DNA of 64,000 bases from Acidimicrobiia bacterium (GCA_029263095.1 JAJCYA010000017.1:62001-126000); one strand, 5' to 3'. Counted from the first letter of the stretch, positions 25,080-34,469 are shown. The notes: generated from the letters alone by a model not told the origin. Program-made: numbers and translations.

Positions 25080-25808
25080 ATGTCTACCGCTGCAGCCCGC
25101 GTAGCCGGGGCCACCAAAGTATTCGGAGAGGGTGAGGCATCCGTCACCGCTCTCGACGACCTGACAGTCGAATTCGAGCAGGGCAAGTTCACCGCGATCA
25201 TGGGACCTTCGGGTTCCGGCAAGTCAACCTTGCTGCACTGCATCGCCGGGCTCGACACCCTTACGGCTGGGTCTGCGCTCATCGGCGAGGTGAATCTCGG
25301 CGAGCTCAACGAGAAGGATCTGACGTTGTTGCGGCGCGAGAAGGTGGGGTTCATCTTCCAGGCGTTCAATCTCATCCCGACGCTCGACGCTGCGGAGAAC
25401 ATCACCCTGCCGATCGACATCGCGGGCGGTGATCCCGATCAGACATGGTTCGACACCGTCGTAGACACGATTGGCATCACCGATCGCCTGTCACATCGGC
25501 CGTCGGAGCTGTCGGGCGGACAGCAGCAGCGGGTGGCGGCGGCTCGTGCTCTCGTAAGTCGCCCCGCCATCGTCTTTGCAGACGAGCCTTCAGGGAATCT
25601 CGACTCCAAGTCCGGTGCCGAGCTCTTGGGTTTCATGCGGCACGCCGTAGACGAATTCGGGCAGACCATCGTGATGGTGACCCACGATCCCAATGGGGCC
25701 GCCTATGCCGACCGGATTGTCTTTCTCGCCGACGGCAGGCTGGTGGGCGAGTTGCTCGATCCGACCGCTGACCAGGTCTTCGAGCACCTCAAGTCGATGG
25801 GCGACTGA
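25080..25808 (+). CDS. ABC transporter ATPase (LolD/MacB-type)
   Basis: A 242-residue ATPase of the MacB/LolD/FtsE class, which work with FtsX-fold permeases as mechanotransmitters rather than classical pumps. Walker A is GPSGSGKST, Q-loop FIFQAFNLIP, signature LSGGQQQRVAAARAL, Walker B IVFADEPSGNLDSKSG, and switch MVTHDPNGA. The FADEPSGNLDS sequence is diagnostic for this class. Only 2 bp separate its stop from the permease start, so the two are surely one operon. Confidence 0.92.
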   Translation: MSTAAARVAGATKVFGEGEASVTALDDLTVEFEQGKFTAIMGPSGSGKSTLLHCIAGLDTLTAGSALIGEVNLGELNEKDLTLLRREKVGFIFQAFNLIPTLDAAENITLPIDIAGGDPDQTWFDTVVDTIGITDRLSHRPSELSGGQQQRVAAARALVSRPAIVFADEPSGNLDSKSGAELLGFMRHAVDEFGQTIVMVTHDPNGAAYADRIVFLADGRLVGELLDPTADQVFEHLKSMGD

Positions 25809-25810
25809 CG

Positions 25811-28345
25811 ATGTTCAAGATTGCTCTCAGGAGCGTTCTTCTCCACAAGCTGCGGCTGACGCTCACCGCGGTCGCCATCATTCTCGGTGTCGCGTTCGTG
25901 TCCGGCACGTTCGTGTTCACCGACAGCATGAAGGCGTCGTTCGACGATCTGTTCGAGGATGTCAACTCTCAGGTCGACTTCTATGTGCGGGGGACGTCCG
26001 AGTTCGGGTCGAGCGCGGCCACGTTGGAGGAATCGATCGTCGACTCCATCCGTTCGATCGATGGACTCGACGTAGTCGTTCCCTCAGTAGACGGCATCGC
26101 TCAGCTGGTCGACAAAGCGGGCGAGCCGATTGGAGGGGCGGGACCACCGACACTCGGCTTCTCATATCTGCCGGGGGGTGAAGGGCTCTCTCCACTCGAT
26201 ATCCGTCAGGGCGATAGTTGGCCGACCGAGGCCGGGCAAGTCGTCATTGATGCCTTTGCCGCAGAGGCGAACGAGCTCTCCGTAGGCGACGTCATAGACG
26301 TCATCACTCCGATCGGCGTCGAACCGTTCGAGATAGTGGGAATCGCGACCTTTGGCGAAGCCGACAACTTGCTCGGAGCCACCCTGGCCGTGTTCGAGTT
26401 CGAAGAGGCTCAACGCGTCTTCGACATGGAAGAGATGATCTCGTCGGTCTCATTGACCGTAGGCGGCGGCGTTGACAGGACGCTGCTGCAGGCATCGATC
26501 GCCGATCTCCTGCCCGATCAGGTCGAGATCGTCACCGCCGAGGAGCAGACGGACGACGAGCTCTCCGAAGTCGACGAGGGAATCGGGTTTATCAACACGA
26601 TCCTGCTCGTCATTGCCGGCGTGGCGGTGTTTGTCGGTGCCTTCATCATCCAGAACACGTTCCGGATCATCGTCGCGCAAAGGACCAAGGAACTGGCGAT
26701 GCTGCGGGCCGTAGGCGCCACCGGGCGTCAGGTGACCTTTATGGTCGGCCTCGAGGCCCTCATCGTGGCGTTGGTCGCCTCTGCCGTCGGGATCGGCGTC
26801 GGAGTTCTGCTCGCAATGGGCATCAAGGCCGCTTTCACCGCGTTTGGGTTCGGGTTTCCAGGCGGGCCGTTGACGATCAGAGCGCGGACCATCATCGTCG
26901 GGATGGCTGTCGGTGTGATTGTCACGCTGATCTCGGCGTTGCTCCCAGCCCGCAAGGCCTCGAAGATTCCGCCGATCGCGGCACTGCGCGATGTCGCGAC
27001 CAGCGCAAAGGATCTGTCGCGACGCCTCGTCGCAGGGCTCATCGTCACATCTCTCGGTGTGGTGCTGTTGGCGGTTGGGCTGCTGCTCGATCTCGAGAAT
27101 GCCATTTCGATGGTGGGGTTTGGGGCGCTGCTCACGTTCGTCGGCGTTTCGATTCTGGCTCCGTTGTTTGCCAGGGCCTTCGCTCGCACAGCGGGAAAGC
27201 CATTGCCGCGGTTCGCGGGGACCATCGGCCGCCTCGCTCAGGAGAACGCAATGCGCAAGCCGCGCCGCACCGCGGCCACCGCTTCTTCGCTCATGATCGG
27301 TGTTGCCCTGGTCAGCGTGATCGCCGTGTTCAGCGCCTCGGCCAAGGCCGGAGTAGCCGAGGTATTCGAGGACGACTTCACAACCGATTTCCAGGTCGCT
27401 CTCGACGGGTTCAGCGATCCCCGCTTCACCGGGCTATCGCCTGCATTGACGGATGACCTGCGACAGCTGGATGAACTGTCGGTTGTGGCCCGCATGCGGA
27501 TCGGTGAGTACCGGGTTACCGGCGATTCGGCGGAGAAGTTCCTTCTAGGGGTCGATGGTGGGATCGATCAGGTGGTCAGGCTCGAAATCGTGGAGGGGTC
27601 GTTCGCCGACTTCAGAGACGGTGCCGCTCTCCTCTTTGAAGACGAGGCCGAGTTACTCGGCGTCGGTGCCGGCGACTCGATCACGATCGAGGTTCCTTCG
27701 GGGGCCATGTTGGACCTCGACATCGCCGCCGTCTTTGCAGGTGACGCTCTCGGCGCGCCGCTTGTGGTGACGATGCCGACCTATGTGGAGCATCTCACCT
27801 TCCGACTGGATCGATTCATCTTCGCTCTGAAATCTCCCGACGTCACCGAATCGGAGGCACGCGCCGCCGTGGACGCAGTGGCCGGGCCCTACCCCAACGC
27901 CAATGTCACCAACACGGACGAGCTCATTGGGGACATAGAGGAGCAGATCGACAGCCTCTTGAACTTGCTCGTCGTACTGCTCGGTTTTGCGATACTCATT
28001 GCTCTGCTCGGCATTGTGAACACGCTCGTATTGTCGGTCTCGGAGCGAAAGCGCGAGATTGGACTGCTGCGTGCCGTCGGAACGACCCGCAAGCAGGTAA
28101 AGCAGATGATCCGATGGGAATCGGTGCTCATCGCGGTCTTTGGCGGGGTGCTCGGCTTGGTGGTGGGCACGACCCTGGGGGTGGCGACCGTCGCCGCCGT
28201 TGGTCAGGGTCTCAAGGTCGCCATCCCCAGCGGGCAGCTGATCACGTACGTGGTCGCCGCAGCCCTGGGTGGGGTGATTGCAGCGATTCCGCCGTCACGA
28301 GCAGCTGCCAAGACGAACGTTCTGGACGCGATCGCGTACGAGTAG
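25811..28345 (+). CDS. FtsX-like ABC transporter permease
   Basis: An 844-residue permease of the duplicated FtsX/MacB_PCD type. An N-terminal helix (LRLTLTAVAIILGVAFVSGTF) is followed by a large external domain (about residues 40-250), three helices with the FtsX core TKELAMLRAVGATGRQV, four middle helices, a second external domain (about 500-690) and a final FtsX core KREIGLLRAVGTTRKQVKQMI. This layout matches Gram-positive 10-TM permeases that extract lipoproteins or sense and resist cell-envelope peptides. No sensor kinase is adjacent, so a Bce-type system is not supported. Works with the ATPase just upstream. Confidence 0.9.
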   Translation: MFKIALRSVLLHKLRLTLTAVAIILGVAFVSGTFVFTDSMKASFDDLFEDVNSQVDFYVRGTSEFGSSAATLEESIVDSIRSIDGLDVVVPSVDGIAQLVDKAGEPIGGAGPPTLGFSYLPGGEGLSPLDIRQGDSWPTEAGQVVIDAFAAEANELSVGDVIDVITPIGVEPFEIVGIATFGEADNLLGATLAVFEFEEAQRVFDMEEMISSVSLTVGGGVDRTLLQASIADLLPDQVEIVTAEEQTDDELSEVDEGIGFINTILLVIAGVAVFVGAFIIQNTFRIIVAQRTKELAMLRAVGATGRQVTFMVGLEALIVALVASAVGIGVGVLLAMGIKAAFTAFGFGFPGGPLTIRARTIIVGMAVGVIVTLISALLPARKASKIPPIAALRDVATSAKDLSRRLVAGLIVTSLGVVLLAVGLLLDLENAISMVGFGALLTFVGVSILAPLFARAFARTAGKPLPRFAGTIGRLAQENAMRKPRRTAATASSLMIGVALVSVIAVFSASAKAGVAEVFEDDFTTDFQVALDGFSDPRFTGLSPALTDDLRQLDELSVVARMRIGEYRVTGDSAEKFLLGVDGGIDQVVRLEIVEGSFADFRDGAALLFEDEAELLGVGAGDSITIEVPSGAMLDLDIAAVFAGDALGAPLVVTMPTYVEHLTFRLDRFIFALKSPDVTESEARAAVDAVAGPYPNANVTNTDELIGDIEEQIDSLLNLLVVLLGFAILIALLGIVNTLVLSVSERKREIGLLRAVGTTRKQVKQMIRWESVLIAVFGGVLGLVVGTTLGVATVAAVGQGLKVAIPSGQLITYVVAAALGGVIAAIPPSRAAAKTNVLDAIAYE

Positions 28346-28353
28346 AGGCTGTT

Positions 28354-28380
28354 TCGGTCGTCAGGATGCGGGATGACCGA
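28354..28380. terminator. Hairpin between convergent genes
   Basis: TCGGTCGTC (28354-28362) can pair with GATGACCGA (28372-28380), with one G-U pair, around a 9-nt loop. It sits exactly between the stop codons of the convergent FtsX-like permease and sulfotransferase-like genes and could serve both. Confidence 0.4.
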
Positions 28381-29100
28381 CTAGATCGCGTGCCTTTCGA
28401 GCCGTTCGAACAGCGGGATACACCGGGCGAGTAGTGCCTCGAGGTGCTTCGGCAGGTTCTCATCCTTCTCTCGGTACGGTCCGAAGCCGGTCGAACGATG
28501 CACGTTGTGATACCAGTGCGGTGCCCAAACGCCATCCTCAGGCTTGGGGCCCTCGGTCCAGCTGAGCATCCCGGAATCCCACTCGAGTTCGAGGCGCTCG
28601 CACACGGTCTGCAGGACCGCCTCCGGATCGAGCAAGAGCCGCTTCGATTCGATCACGATCGGTTCACCGCCGGCCGCGATGATGCTGTCGAGGATGCGTA
28701 CCTGTGTGGGGAGGCTGGTCCCTTCGATCGTGGGATCGGGGACCTGTTGGATGAGCGACGGGAGCATCTGACGCGGGTCGCGCGTCAGGAGCAGATTCTC
28801 CATTCGGCCCAGGAACGCAGAATCGAGCCCTTCCAGGTGGTGTGCCATGTGCTTGAAGAATCGCACCGGCGTGTCTGATTGACCGAGCATCAGGTCGCGC
28901 ACCACCGCTTCGCCATCGGTGTTTTGCGATGTGATCACATCCTGCACGGCCGGGTGCTCGACTCCGGTGCGGCTCAAGTAGTGGGCGTACAGGGGCTCGT
29001 CTACGACGCTCGTGTCCGGGCGCTCTCTAAAGGCGTACATGACCGCCGTGGAGACGTTGCGTGGCCCGGACCACAGATTGATCCGCTTGACGTCATCCAT
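28381..29100 (-). CDS. Sulfotransferase-like P-loop protein paired with aminotransferase
   Basis: A 239-residue protein with sulfotransferase-like fold: INLWSGPRNVSTAVMYAFRERPDT (P-loop-like PAPS contact), then RFFKHMAHHLEG, NLLLTRDPRQMLPSLIQQ (RDP motif for the 3'-phosphate) and IVIESKRLLLDPEAVL. ATG at 29100 overlaps the preceding aminotransferase gene by 8 bp; the frame upstream of it is not natural. Homologues are often annotated as branched-chain aminotransferase-like proteins because they sit next to, or are fused to, such enzymes. Actual sulfo transfer is unproven. Confidence 0.75.
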   Translation of the reverse strand: MDDVKRINLWSGPRNVSTAVMYAFRERPDTSVVDEPLYAHYLSRTGVEHPAVQDVITSQNTDGEAVVRDLMLGQSDTPVRFFKHMAHHLEGLDSAFLGRMENLLLTRDPRQMLPSLIQQVPDPTIEGTSLPTQVRILDSIIAAGGEPIVIESKRLLLDPEAVLQTVCERLELEWDSGMLSWTEGPKPEDGVWAPHWYHNVHRSTGFGPYREKDENLPKHLEALLARCIPLFERLERHAI

Positions 29101-30010
29101 CGATTGTCTCGCGCTCGATGAGTGCTTCGTACAGATCGCGGAGGCGCGTTGTGCTCTGACCGGGAACACCGCTCCCGATCACCCTGCCGTCGACTTCGAT
29201 CACCGGCGTGAGACCCCCGAAGGTGCCGGTCACAAACGCCTCGTCTGCGGTGTAGACGTCGTCGAGGAAGAACCGCTTCTCTTCGGTCGGGATACCGGCT
29301 TCGTGCGCCACGTCCAGTACCGCGCCCCTGGTGATACCGGGAAGGTTGAACTCGCCCGTCGATGTCCAGAGCTCCCCGCCGCTCACGATGAAGAAGTTGG
29401 TGGCATTGCAGGTGGCCACCGCGCCCGTCGTGTCGAGCATGAGTGCCTCGTCGGCACCAGCCTCGGTGGCCTCGATGAGGGCGATCACCTCGTGGAGCTT
29501 GGAGTGGACGTTGAGCCGCTGGTCGAGGGTGTCCGGCGGGGGACGGCGGACACTCGCGGTGACCAGGCTGATCCCGCGGTCCCGTACCGTCCGATCTGCC
29601 TGCTTGTACTCGGCGATCACGACGATGTTGGGCCCCGAGACGAGGTTGGCCGGATGCTGTGAGGGCGTCTTCTTGTCACCGCGCGTGATCATGAGTCGGA
29701 CGTGCACCCCGTCGGTCATTTCGTTGCGGTCGGCTACTTCCCGAAGGAGCGAGGCAACGCCTCGGCGATCCATGCCGATGTCGATCGAAGCGGTATCGAG
29801 TCCATGGAACAAGCGGTCGAGATGTCGGTCGAGGAATGTGAATGTCCCATTGTGGAGACGGATGCCTTCCCACACCCCGTCGCCCACCAGATATCCGCTG
29901 TCGAATACCGAGATTCGAGCCTCGTCGCGGCGGAAATACTCGCCATTGATGTAGATCAGGACATCTGCGTTGCGCTCATCGGGTACCGCGGAGTGGGTTG
30001 TTTTGGCCAC
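29093..30010 (-). CDS. Class IV aminotransferase (branched-chain/D-amino-acid type)
   Basis: A 305-residue PLP enzyme of fold type IV. Blocks are YINGEYFRRDEARISVFDSGYLVGDGVWEGIRL, the lysine region LNVHSKLHEVIALIEA, EALMLDTTGAVATCNATNFFIV, and LPGITRGAVLDVAHEAGI, which binds the PLP phosphate. YLVGDGVWE places it nearer the ilvE/D-alanine transaminase group than aminodeoxychorismate lyase. It would exchange amino groups between 2-oxoglutarate and a branched-chain or D-amino acid. First gene of a two-gene unit with the sulfotransferase-like protein (8-bp overlap). Confidence 0.85.
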   Translation of the reverse strand: MAKTTHSAVPDERNADVLIYINGEYFRRDEARISVFDSGYLVGDGVWEGIRLHNGTFTFLDRHLDRLFHGLDTASIDIGMDRRGVASLLREVADRNEMTDGVHVRLMITRGDKKTPSQHPANLVSGPNIVVIAEYKQADRTVRDRGISLVTASVRRPPPDTLDQRLNVHSKLHEVIALIEATEAGADEALMLDTTGAVATCNATNFFIVSGGELWTSTGEFNLPGITRGAVLDVAHEAGIPTEEKRFFLDDVYTADEAFVTGTFGGLTPVIEVDGRVIGSGVPGQSTTRLRDLYEALIERETIDG

Positions 30011-30053
30011 ACTCGGAGCGTAGCCCTGGTGGGGTGATGGCTAGCCTCGCAGC

Positions 30054-30926
30054 GTGATCGAGCCGATCGCCGATGCTCTCAACCTGACCCCCACGCAGAG
30101 TCAGCTGCTTCTCACAGGAGTCTGGCTTGTTTCGCTCGGGCTAATCAGATGGTTCGTGCTCGTGGTGGTGCATCGCCGGATCGAGGACCCAGCCATCTGG
30201 TATCGCACCCAGAAACTGCTGTCATACACGATCACCTTTGTCGGCATAGTCGTCCTCGCCTCGATCTGGATAGACGGAAGCGGTATCGCGACATACATCG
30301 GCCTGCTCACTGCAGGTTTGGCCATCGCCCTGAGCGATGTGCTGAAGAACCTGGCCGGATGGCTGTTCATCGTGCTTCGCCGGCCATTCCGTCTTGGCGA
30401 GAGAATCCAGATTGGGGAACACCGAGGCGATGTCATCGACATCCGAGCCTTCCGGTTCACTCTGTTCGAGATCGCTGGCGAGCGGGTGGAAGCCGAGCAG
30501 CCCACCGGGCGGTTGATGCACGTCCCCAACGGACTGGTATTCACCGAGCCCCTTGCCAATTTCACAGAGGGCTTCGAGTACGTGTGGCACGAGATACCGG
30601 TGCTGATCACATTCGAATCCGACTGGGAGGCGGCGGAGCAGATCATCTCCGAGGCCATCGAGGAACTGTCGCCCGACGAGACCGAAATGAGGGCGATGGA
30701 TGAGCTCCGAGAGACGATGATCGAGTACCGCATAGGTGACATGTCGCTCGACCCCAAGGTGTACGTCACTGTGCGCGACAGCGGTGTCCTGCTGACGGGC
30801 CGACTGCTCGCCGAAGCGCACATCTTGCGGCAGGTGGAACAGGACGTGTGGAAGGCGCTTCTGAAGGCGTTCGCTCAGCGCGACGATATCAATCTCGCCT
30901 ACCCGACTGAACGTCGCGTGTCATGA
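30054..30926 (+). CDS. MscS-family mechanosensitive channel
   Basis: A 290-residue channel: three N-terminal helices (about residues 16-110), the pore-lining third helix TAGLAIALSDVLKNLAGWLFIVL with the alternating Ala/Gly pattern, then the beta domain RRPFRLGERIQIGEHRGDVIDI and RLMHVPNGLVFTEPLANFT, and a C-terminal alpha/beta cytoplasmic part. It would open on membrane tension and release osmolytes. GTG start at 30054. Longer between the beta and C-terminal domains than E. coli MscS. The next gene starts 13 bp downstream and may be co-transcribed. Confidence 0.88.
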   Translation: MIEPIADALNLTPTQSQLLLTGVWLVSLGLIRWFVLVVVHRRIEDPAIWYRTQKLLSYTITFVGIVVLASIWIDGSGIATYIGLLTAGLAIALSDVLKNLAGWLFIVLRRPFRLGERIQIGEHRGDVIDIRAFRFTLFEIAGERVEAEQPTGRLMHVPNGLVFTEPLANFTEGFEYVWHEIPVLITFESDWEAAEQIISEAIEELSPDETEMRAMDELRETMIEYRIGDMSLDPKVYVTVRDSGVLLTGRLLAEAHILRQVEQDVWKALLKAFAQRDDINLAYPTERRVS

Positions 30927-30939
30927 GAAGGCCATCAGC

Positions 30940-32022
30940 GTGAGTAGGCGGCCTGCAGGCTGTGGCGCGGCAACGCGCTGGCTTGTCCCGGCCCTATTGA
31001 TGCTGCTTCTCGTATCTGCCTGCGGTCGGGTTCGGCGCGACGCCGCCCCGGAGGAGACATCGGTTTCCGTCCCGACCAACCCGAGTCTCGGATGCGACGG
31101 CGCCACCGTCGTCGCTGGGTCTGTAGCGACATGTTCGGTACCCGGCTGGCCCGGGAGAGATTTTGATGTTCATGTGCCGGAGGGGTATGACCCGAACCTC
31201 GAGTGGCCGGTCGTGGTCGCCTACCACGGCGGCGGTGGGACCAGGGAGGCGGGCGCTCGCACCACCTGCCCCGGTGGCGATCTCGATGATCCGGGTTGCC
31301 TCCACGCCCTTGGGATCTTGGAGGGTTTCCTTACGGTCTATCCGGCGGGGACCTCTCGTGGTGCTGCCGGTCGCTTTCGCACCTGGAATGCAGGGGGGAC
31401 AGGCGAGTTGACTTGTGCCGTGGGCGCAGCATGCGACAAGGGCGTCGATGACATCGCATATACCGCGGATCTGCTGGACCTCCTCGAGGCTCACTACTCG
31501 ACCGAGTCGCGGGTCACGGTGACCGGACTATCGAATGGCGCCGCGATGGCGCATCGTGCCGGATGTGACCTGTCCGGTCGGGTCGGAGTCGTGGTGGCAT
31601 TCGGCGGCTCCAACCAGCAGCCGGGTTGCGTGCCGGAACAACCGGTGTCGGTGCTGCAGGTTCACGGGTCCGAGGATCCTTGCTGGCCGTATGAAGGAGG
31701 GGAGCTGGGTGGATGTCTCGGTGGCGAGGCACTCATCTCGAGTGTGACGGAGACGGTGGAGGGCTGGACGGCGGCGCAACACTGTGCCTCGCCGAGTGAG
31801 TCGTCGCTTCCCGACTCCTCGGACGATGGCATGACGTCCGAAGTGACGCGGTGGGAAAGGTGTGATGGAGGCACGGTGATTGAGCTGGTGACCGTCGTCG
31901 GCGGCGGCCATTCTTGGCCGATGGGCTATTCGGTGGCGCCTCGGGTCGTTGGTCCGATGACCGGTGACTATTCGGGCGGTGAACTGCTGTGGGGGTTCGC
32001 GCAGGCGAGCGCAGGAGATTGA
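30940..32022 (+). CDS. LpqC-like esterase/PHB-depolymerase family lipoprotein
   Basis: A 360-residue secreted alpha/beta hydrolase. The signal peptide ends in lipobox LVSAC. The mature domain shows VVAYHGGGGTREAG (oxyanion region), VTVTGLSNGAAMAHRAGC with the nucleophile Ser in GLSNG, an Asp in VHGSEDPCWPYEG, and the His in GGGHSWP, the pattern of poly(3-hydroxybutyrate) depolymerases and feruloyl esterases. Many paired cysteines fit extracellular disulfides. GTG start at 30940. The substrate may be a polyester, plant ester or lipid. Confidence 0.85.
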   Translation: MSRRPAGCGAATRWLVPALLMLLLVSACGRVRRDAAPEETSVSVPTNPSLGCDGATVVAGSVATCSVPGWPGRDFDVHVPEGYDPNLEWPVVVAYHGGGGTREAGARTTCPGGDLDDPGCLHALGILEGFLTVYPAGTSRGAAGRFRTWNAGGTGELTCAVGAACDKGVDDIAYTADLLDLLEAHYSTESRVTVTGLSNGAAMAHRAGCDLSGRVGVVVAFGGSNQQPGCVPEQPVSVLQVHGSEDPCWPYEGGELGGCLGGEALISSVTETVEGWTAAQHCASPSESSLPDSSDDGMTSEVTRWERCDGGTVIELVTVVGGGHSWPMGYSVAPRVVGPMTGDYSGGELLWGFAQASAGD

Positions 32023-32028
32023 TGACAG

Positions 32029-32703
32029 ATGTGCGGTCGGTTTGTCCAGGCACAGGATCCAGCCGAGTATGCAGAACACTTCGGTGCTGCCCTCGCGCTC
32101 TCTGAGTCGTTGACGCCATCGTGGAACGTCGCACCGACCGATCAGGTCTACGCGGTGGCCGAACACGAAGGTGATCGGCTCCTTGGCGCCTTTCGCTGGG
32201 GCCTCATCCCCTGGTTCGCCAAGGACAAGAAGATCGGGGCGCGTCACATCAATGCCCGAGCCGAATCCGTCCACTCCAAACCGTCATTCAAGGACTCGTT
32301 CGTCAATCGACGCTGCCTGATTCCGGCCGACGGCTTCTACGAATGGGAGCGGATGGAGACGGGTGGGAAGCTGCCGCACTATCTGTTCCGTAGGGATGGA
32401 TCACCCCTGGCGCTCGCCGGACTGTGGGCGTCCTGGAGCGACGAGCAAGGTGAACGCATCACGTCATGCACCGTCATCACCACGACCCCCAACGATCTTG
32501 TCGCCCCGATTCACAACAGAATGCCGGTTGTGCTCACGGAAGATGCCTGGACCCGCTGGTTGGACTCAGATTTCGGTGACGTCGAGGTGCTGCGGCTGAT
32601 GATGACATCGCTCGACTCTGAGGCGATGGCGGAGCACCCGGTATCGACACTCGTCAACAAGGTGGCGAACAATTACGCGGAGTGCATTGCACCGTTGAGA
32701 TAG
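32029..32703 (+). CDS. SRAP family abasic-site DNA-protein crosslinking protein (YedK/HMCES)
   Basis: A 224-residue SOS-response-associated peptidase family protein. The essential Cys follows the initiator Met (MCGRF); NVAPT, GFYEW with the catalytic Glu, and HNRMPVVL with the His are all present. Known members form a thiazolidine link between Cys2 and abasic sites in single-stranded DNA, shielding them at forks. The start is fixed by Cys2, with AGGAG 10 bp before the ATG. The stop of the lipoprotein gene lies 6 bp upstream, but functional linkage is not apparent. Confidence 0.92.
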   Translation: MCGRFVQAQDPAEYAEHFGAALALSESLTPSWNVAPTDQVYAVAEHEGDRLLGAFRWGLIPWFAKDKKIGARHINARAESVHSKPSFKDSFVNRRCLIPADGFYEWERMETGGKLPHYLFRRDGSPLALAGLWASWSDEQGERITSCTVITTTPNDLVAPIHNRMPVVLTEDAWTRWLDSDFGDVEVLRLMMTSLDSEAMAEHPVSTLVNKVANNYAECIAPLR

Positions 32704-32712
32704 GAGTCGTCG

Positions 32713-32766
32713 GCTGCGATCAGCAAGGTTCGTCGGCTGTCGCCGTCTCCCGCGATTGGCAAGAGG
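32713..32766 (+). repeat. Dispersed intergenic repeat unit
   Basis: gttcgtcggctgtcgccgt, then ctcccgcgattggcaagagg, matches units found downstream of the antiporter gene at 35584-35660. It lies in the gap between two convergent genes. A partial match (cgattggcaggagggtcgg) is also at 19608-19626, again between convergent genes. Confidence 0.55.
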
Positions 32767-32781
32767 GGTGGTATCGCTGGT

Positions 32782-33669
32782 CTAGTCCCGTCGCTCGAAC
32801 GGCACGCTGTGTTCCCAATCGGCGAGCAGCGTTCTTAGGGCGGTGATGAACGACAGTGGCTGGTCCAGGATGAGGTGATGGTGGGCCTCGGGGATCGTTA
32901 CCACCGGCGACACTCGTCCCATCAGGTCGTACATGTATTCGGCGCTGTACAGGGGCACAACCACGCTGTGCTCACCACGCAGGACGGCGACTCGGCACTT
33001 GACCGAGGCCAGCTGCTCATTCATCGCCACCAGTGTGTGAGTGAAGAGATTGGCGTCGAACTTCCATGTCCAGCCTTGATCGGTGTCGCGCAGTGACTGT
33101 CGCGCCACATGATCCAGGATCCATGGGTCGGGGTCAGGCTGTGGCGGGATGAGGTGGAAGTGGGTGAGGGCGGTGTCCAGATCGTCGTAGGTTCCCGGTG
33201 CACGAAAGGCGCGGCCTGTGCGGCCCTCCTCGGACTCCGGTGCGGGCTTGTTGACCGGCGAATCGACGATGACGGCACCCGCCAGCGAGTCGCCGTAGGT
33301 TGCCGCCGTCTGGATCGCCACCAGCCCGCCCAGGGAGTGGCCGACGATTACCGGAGGCCGATCGAACCCGACCGAGTCGCAAACGGACACGATCTCTTGG
33401 GCCCACAATTCGTGGGAGTAGCGCTCGCGCCGTCCGCTGTCGCCATGCCCGCTGAGATCAAGCGCAGCCACGTGATACCGGTGGGTGAACATCGGTGCGA
33501 GGTGGTTCCACCACTGGGCGTGGGCGGCACCTCCGTGGACGAGGATCAACCCAGGATTGCCCACCTCGCCCCATTCGAGAACGTTGATGGGGGCACCCTC
33601 GACCTCGACGCTCGACTGCCGGGGTTTGTCGGCCAATGCATCCGTAAACCAGCGGGGGGCTTTGGTCAT
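32782..33669 (-). CDS. Alpha/beta hydrolase
   Basis: A 295-residue serine hydrolase. LILVHGGAAHAQWWNHLAP holds the oxyanion-hole HG, ALDLSGHGDSG follows, the nucleophile elbow is VIVGHSLGGLVAI, a charge-relay Asp/Glu lies near LRGEHSVVVP, and the His is in IPEAHHHLILDQP. Substrate unknown. It overlaps the metallo-beta-lactamase-fold gene by ATGA, so the two are translated together (order hydrolase second on the minus strand reading: hydrolase start overlaps with the MBL stop). Confidence 0.87.
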   Translation of the reverse strand: MTKAPRWFTDALADKPRQSSVEVEGAPINVLEWGEVGNPGLILVHGGAAHAQWWNHLAPMFTHRYHVAALDLSGHGDSGRRERYSHELWAQEIVSVCDSVGFDRPPVIVGHSLGGLVAIQTAATYGDSLAGAVIVDSPVNKPAPESEEGRTGRAFRAPGTYDDLDTALTHFHLIPPQPDPDPWILDHVARQSLRDTDQGWTWKFDANLFTHTLVAMNEQLASVKCRVAVLRGEHSVVVPLYSAEYMYDLMGRVSPVVTIPEAHHHLILDQPLSFITALRTLLADWEHSVPFERRD

Positions 33670-34469
33670 GCTGCCTCCCCGAGGTGGCTCCAGGCTCTAC
33701 CAAACGCTTCTTCGAGGGTCGCCTTGGGGAACGGACCCCCGGAGGCAGCGGCAGCCTCCACCGTCATTCCATCGGCGTGTCGCTCCCGGGCCAGCTCGGC
33801 AACCGAGGAGAGATCGGCCTGTTGCGATACGACGAACTCTCGGTCGGCCGCCCTTCCGTGCCCCGGCACCACCTGCCCCGTGACGAGTTCGGCCAGGGCG
33901 GCCACCGTGTCGGGCCATTCCAGTGGGTAGGCGTCCCCGAAGGAGGGAGGAGCATCGTTTTCGACCAGGTCGCCCGCGAATACGACGTCGGTCTCCGGTA
34001 CGACCACGACCAGGTCGTTGTTGGTATGACCACGCCCCAGGTGTCTCATCTCGATACGCCTTCCGCCGAAGGTGACGGTCGCCTCGTCACCGACAGTGTG
34101 GTTGGGCGGAAGGATGAGGACCTCATCGAATGAGGCCTTCTGGCCGGGAGCCATCTTCTTGAGACGAGCCAAGGTGGCTTGGCCGTAGTCGGCGAGTGCC
34201 GGGATGCAGCGTTCATGACCCCAAATATCGACGTTCTCGAATTCACCGTTGCCGAACGTGTGGTCCCAGTGGTGGTGGGTGTTGATTACCCAGCGCACCG
34301 GGTGGGAACTGATCGCCTTCAGATCTTCTATGAGTTCCCGTGCCTGAGCGTGATGAGCCCGAGTGTCGATGATGAGCAACCCGTCTTCGCACTCGATCGC
34401 CCCTATGTTGAGATCGAGTGATTGATAGCGCTTGGAGAAGACGCCGTTGCCGTGTTCGGACCAGGTCAT
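33666..34469 (-). CDS. Metallo-beta-lactamase-fold hydrolase
   Basis: A 267-residue di-metal hydrolase. The signature is WVINTHHHWDHTFGN (HxHxDH-like), with further ligands in GRGHTNNDLVVV (His), VVFAGDLVEN (Asp) and VVPGHGRAAD (His). This set fits general MBL-fold esterase/lactonase proteins rather than RNases. The frame is open well upstream; ATG at 34469 (MTWSEHGNGVF) or ATG at 34499 are the likely starts, neither with a strong ribosome site. The following gene overlaps by 4 bp, suggesting a two-step hydrolysis of one substrate (inference). Confidence 0.85.
   Translation of the reverse strand: MTWSEHGNGVFSKRYQSLDLNIGAIECEDGLLIIDTRAHHAQARELIEDLKAISSHPVRWVINTHHHWDHTFGNGEFENVDIWGHERCIPALADYGQATLARLKKMAPGQKASFDEVLILPPNHTVGDEATVTFGGRRIEMRHLGRGHTNNDLVVVVPETDVVFAGDLVENDAPPSFGDAYPLEWPDTVAALAELVTGQVVPGHGRAADREFVVSQQADLSSVAELARERHADGMTVEAAAASGGPFPKATLEEAFGRAWSHLGEAA

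Noticed and set aside
25080-28345. Bce-type antimicrobial peptide sensing module
   Set aside because: The FtsX-like permease and its ATPase fit, but no BceS/BceR-type two-component genes are adjacent.
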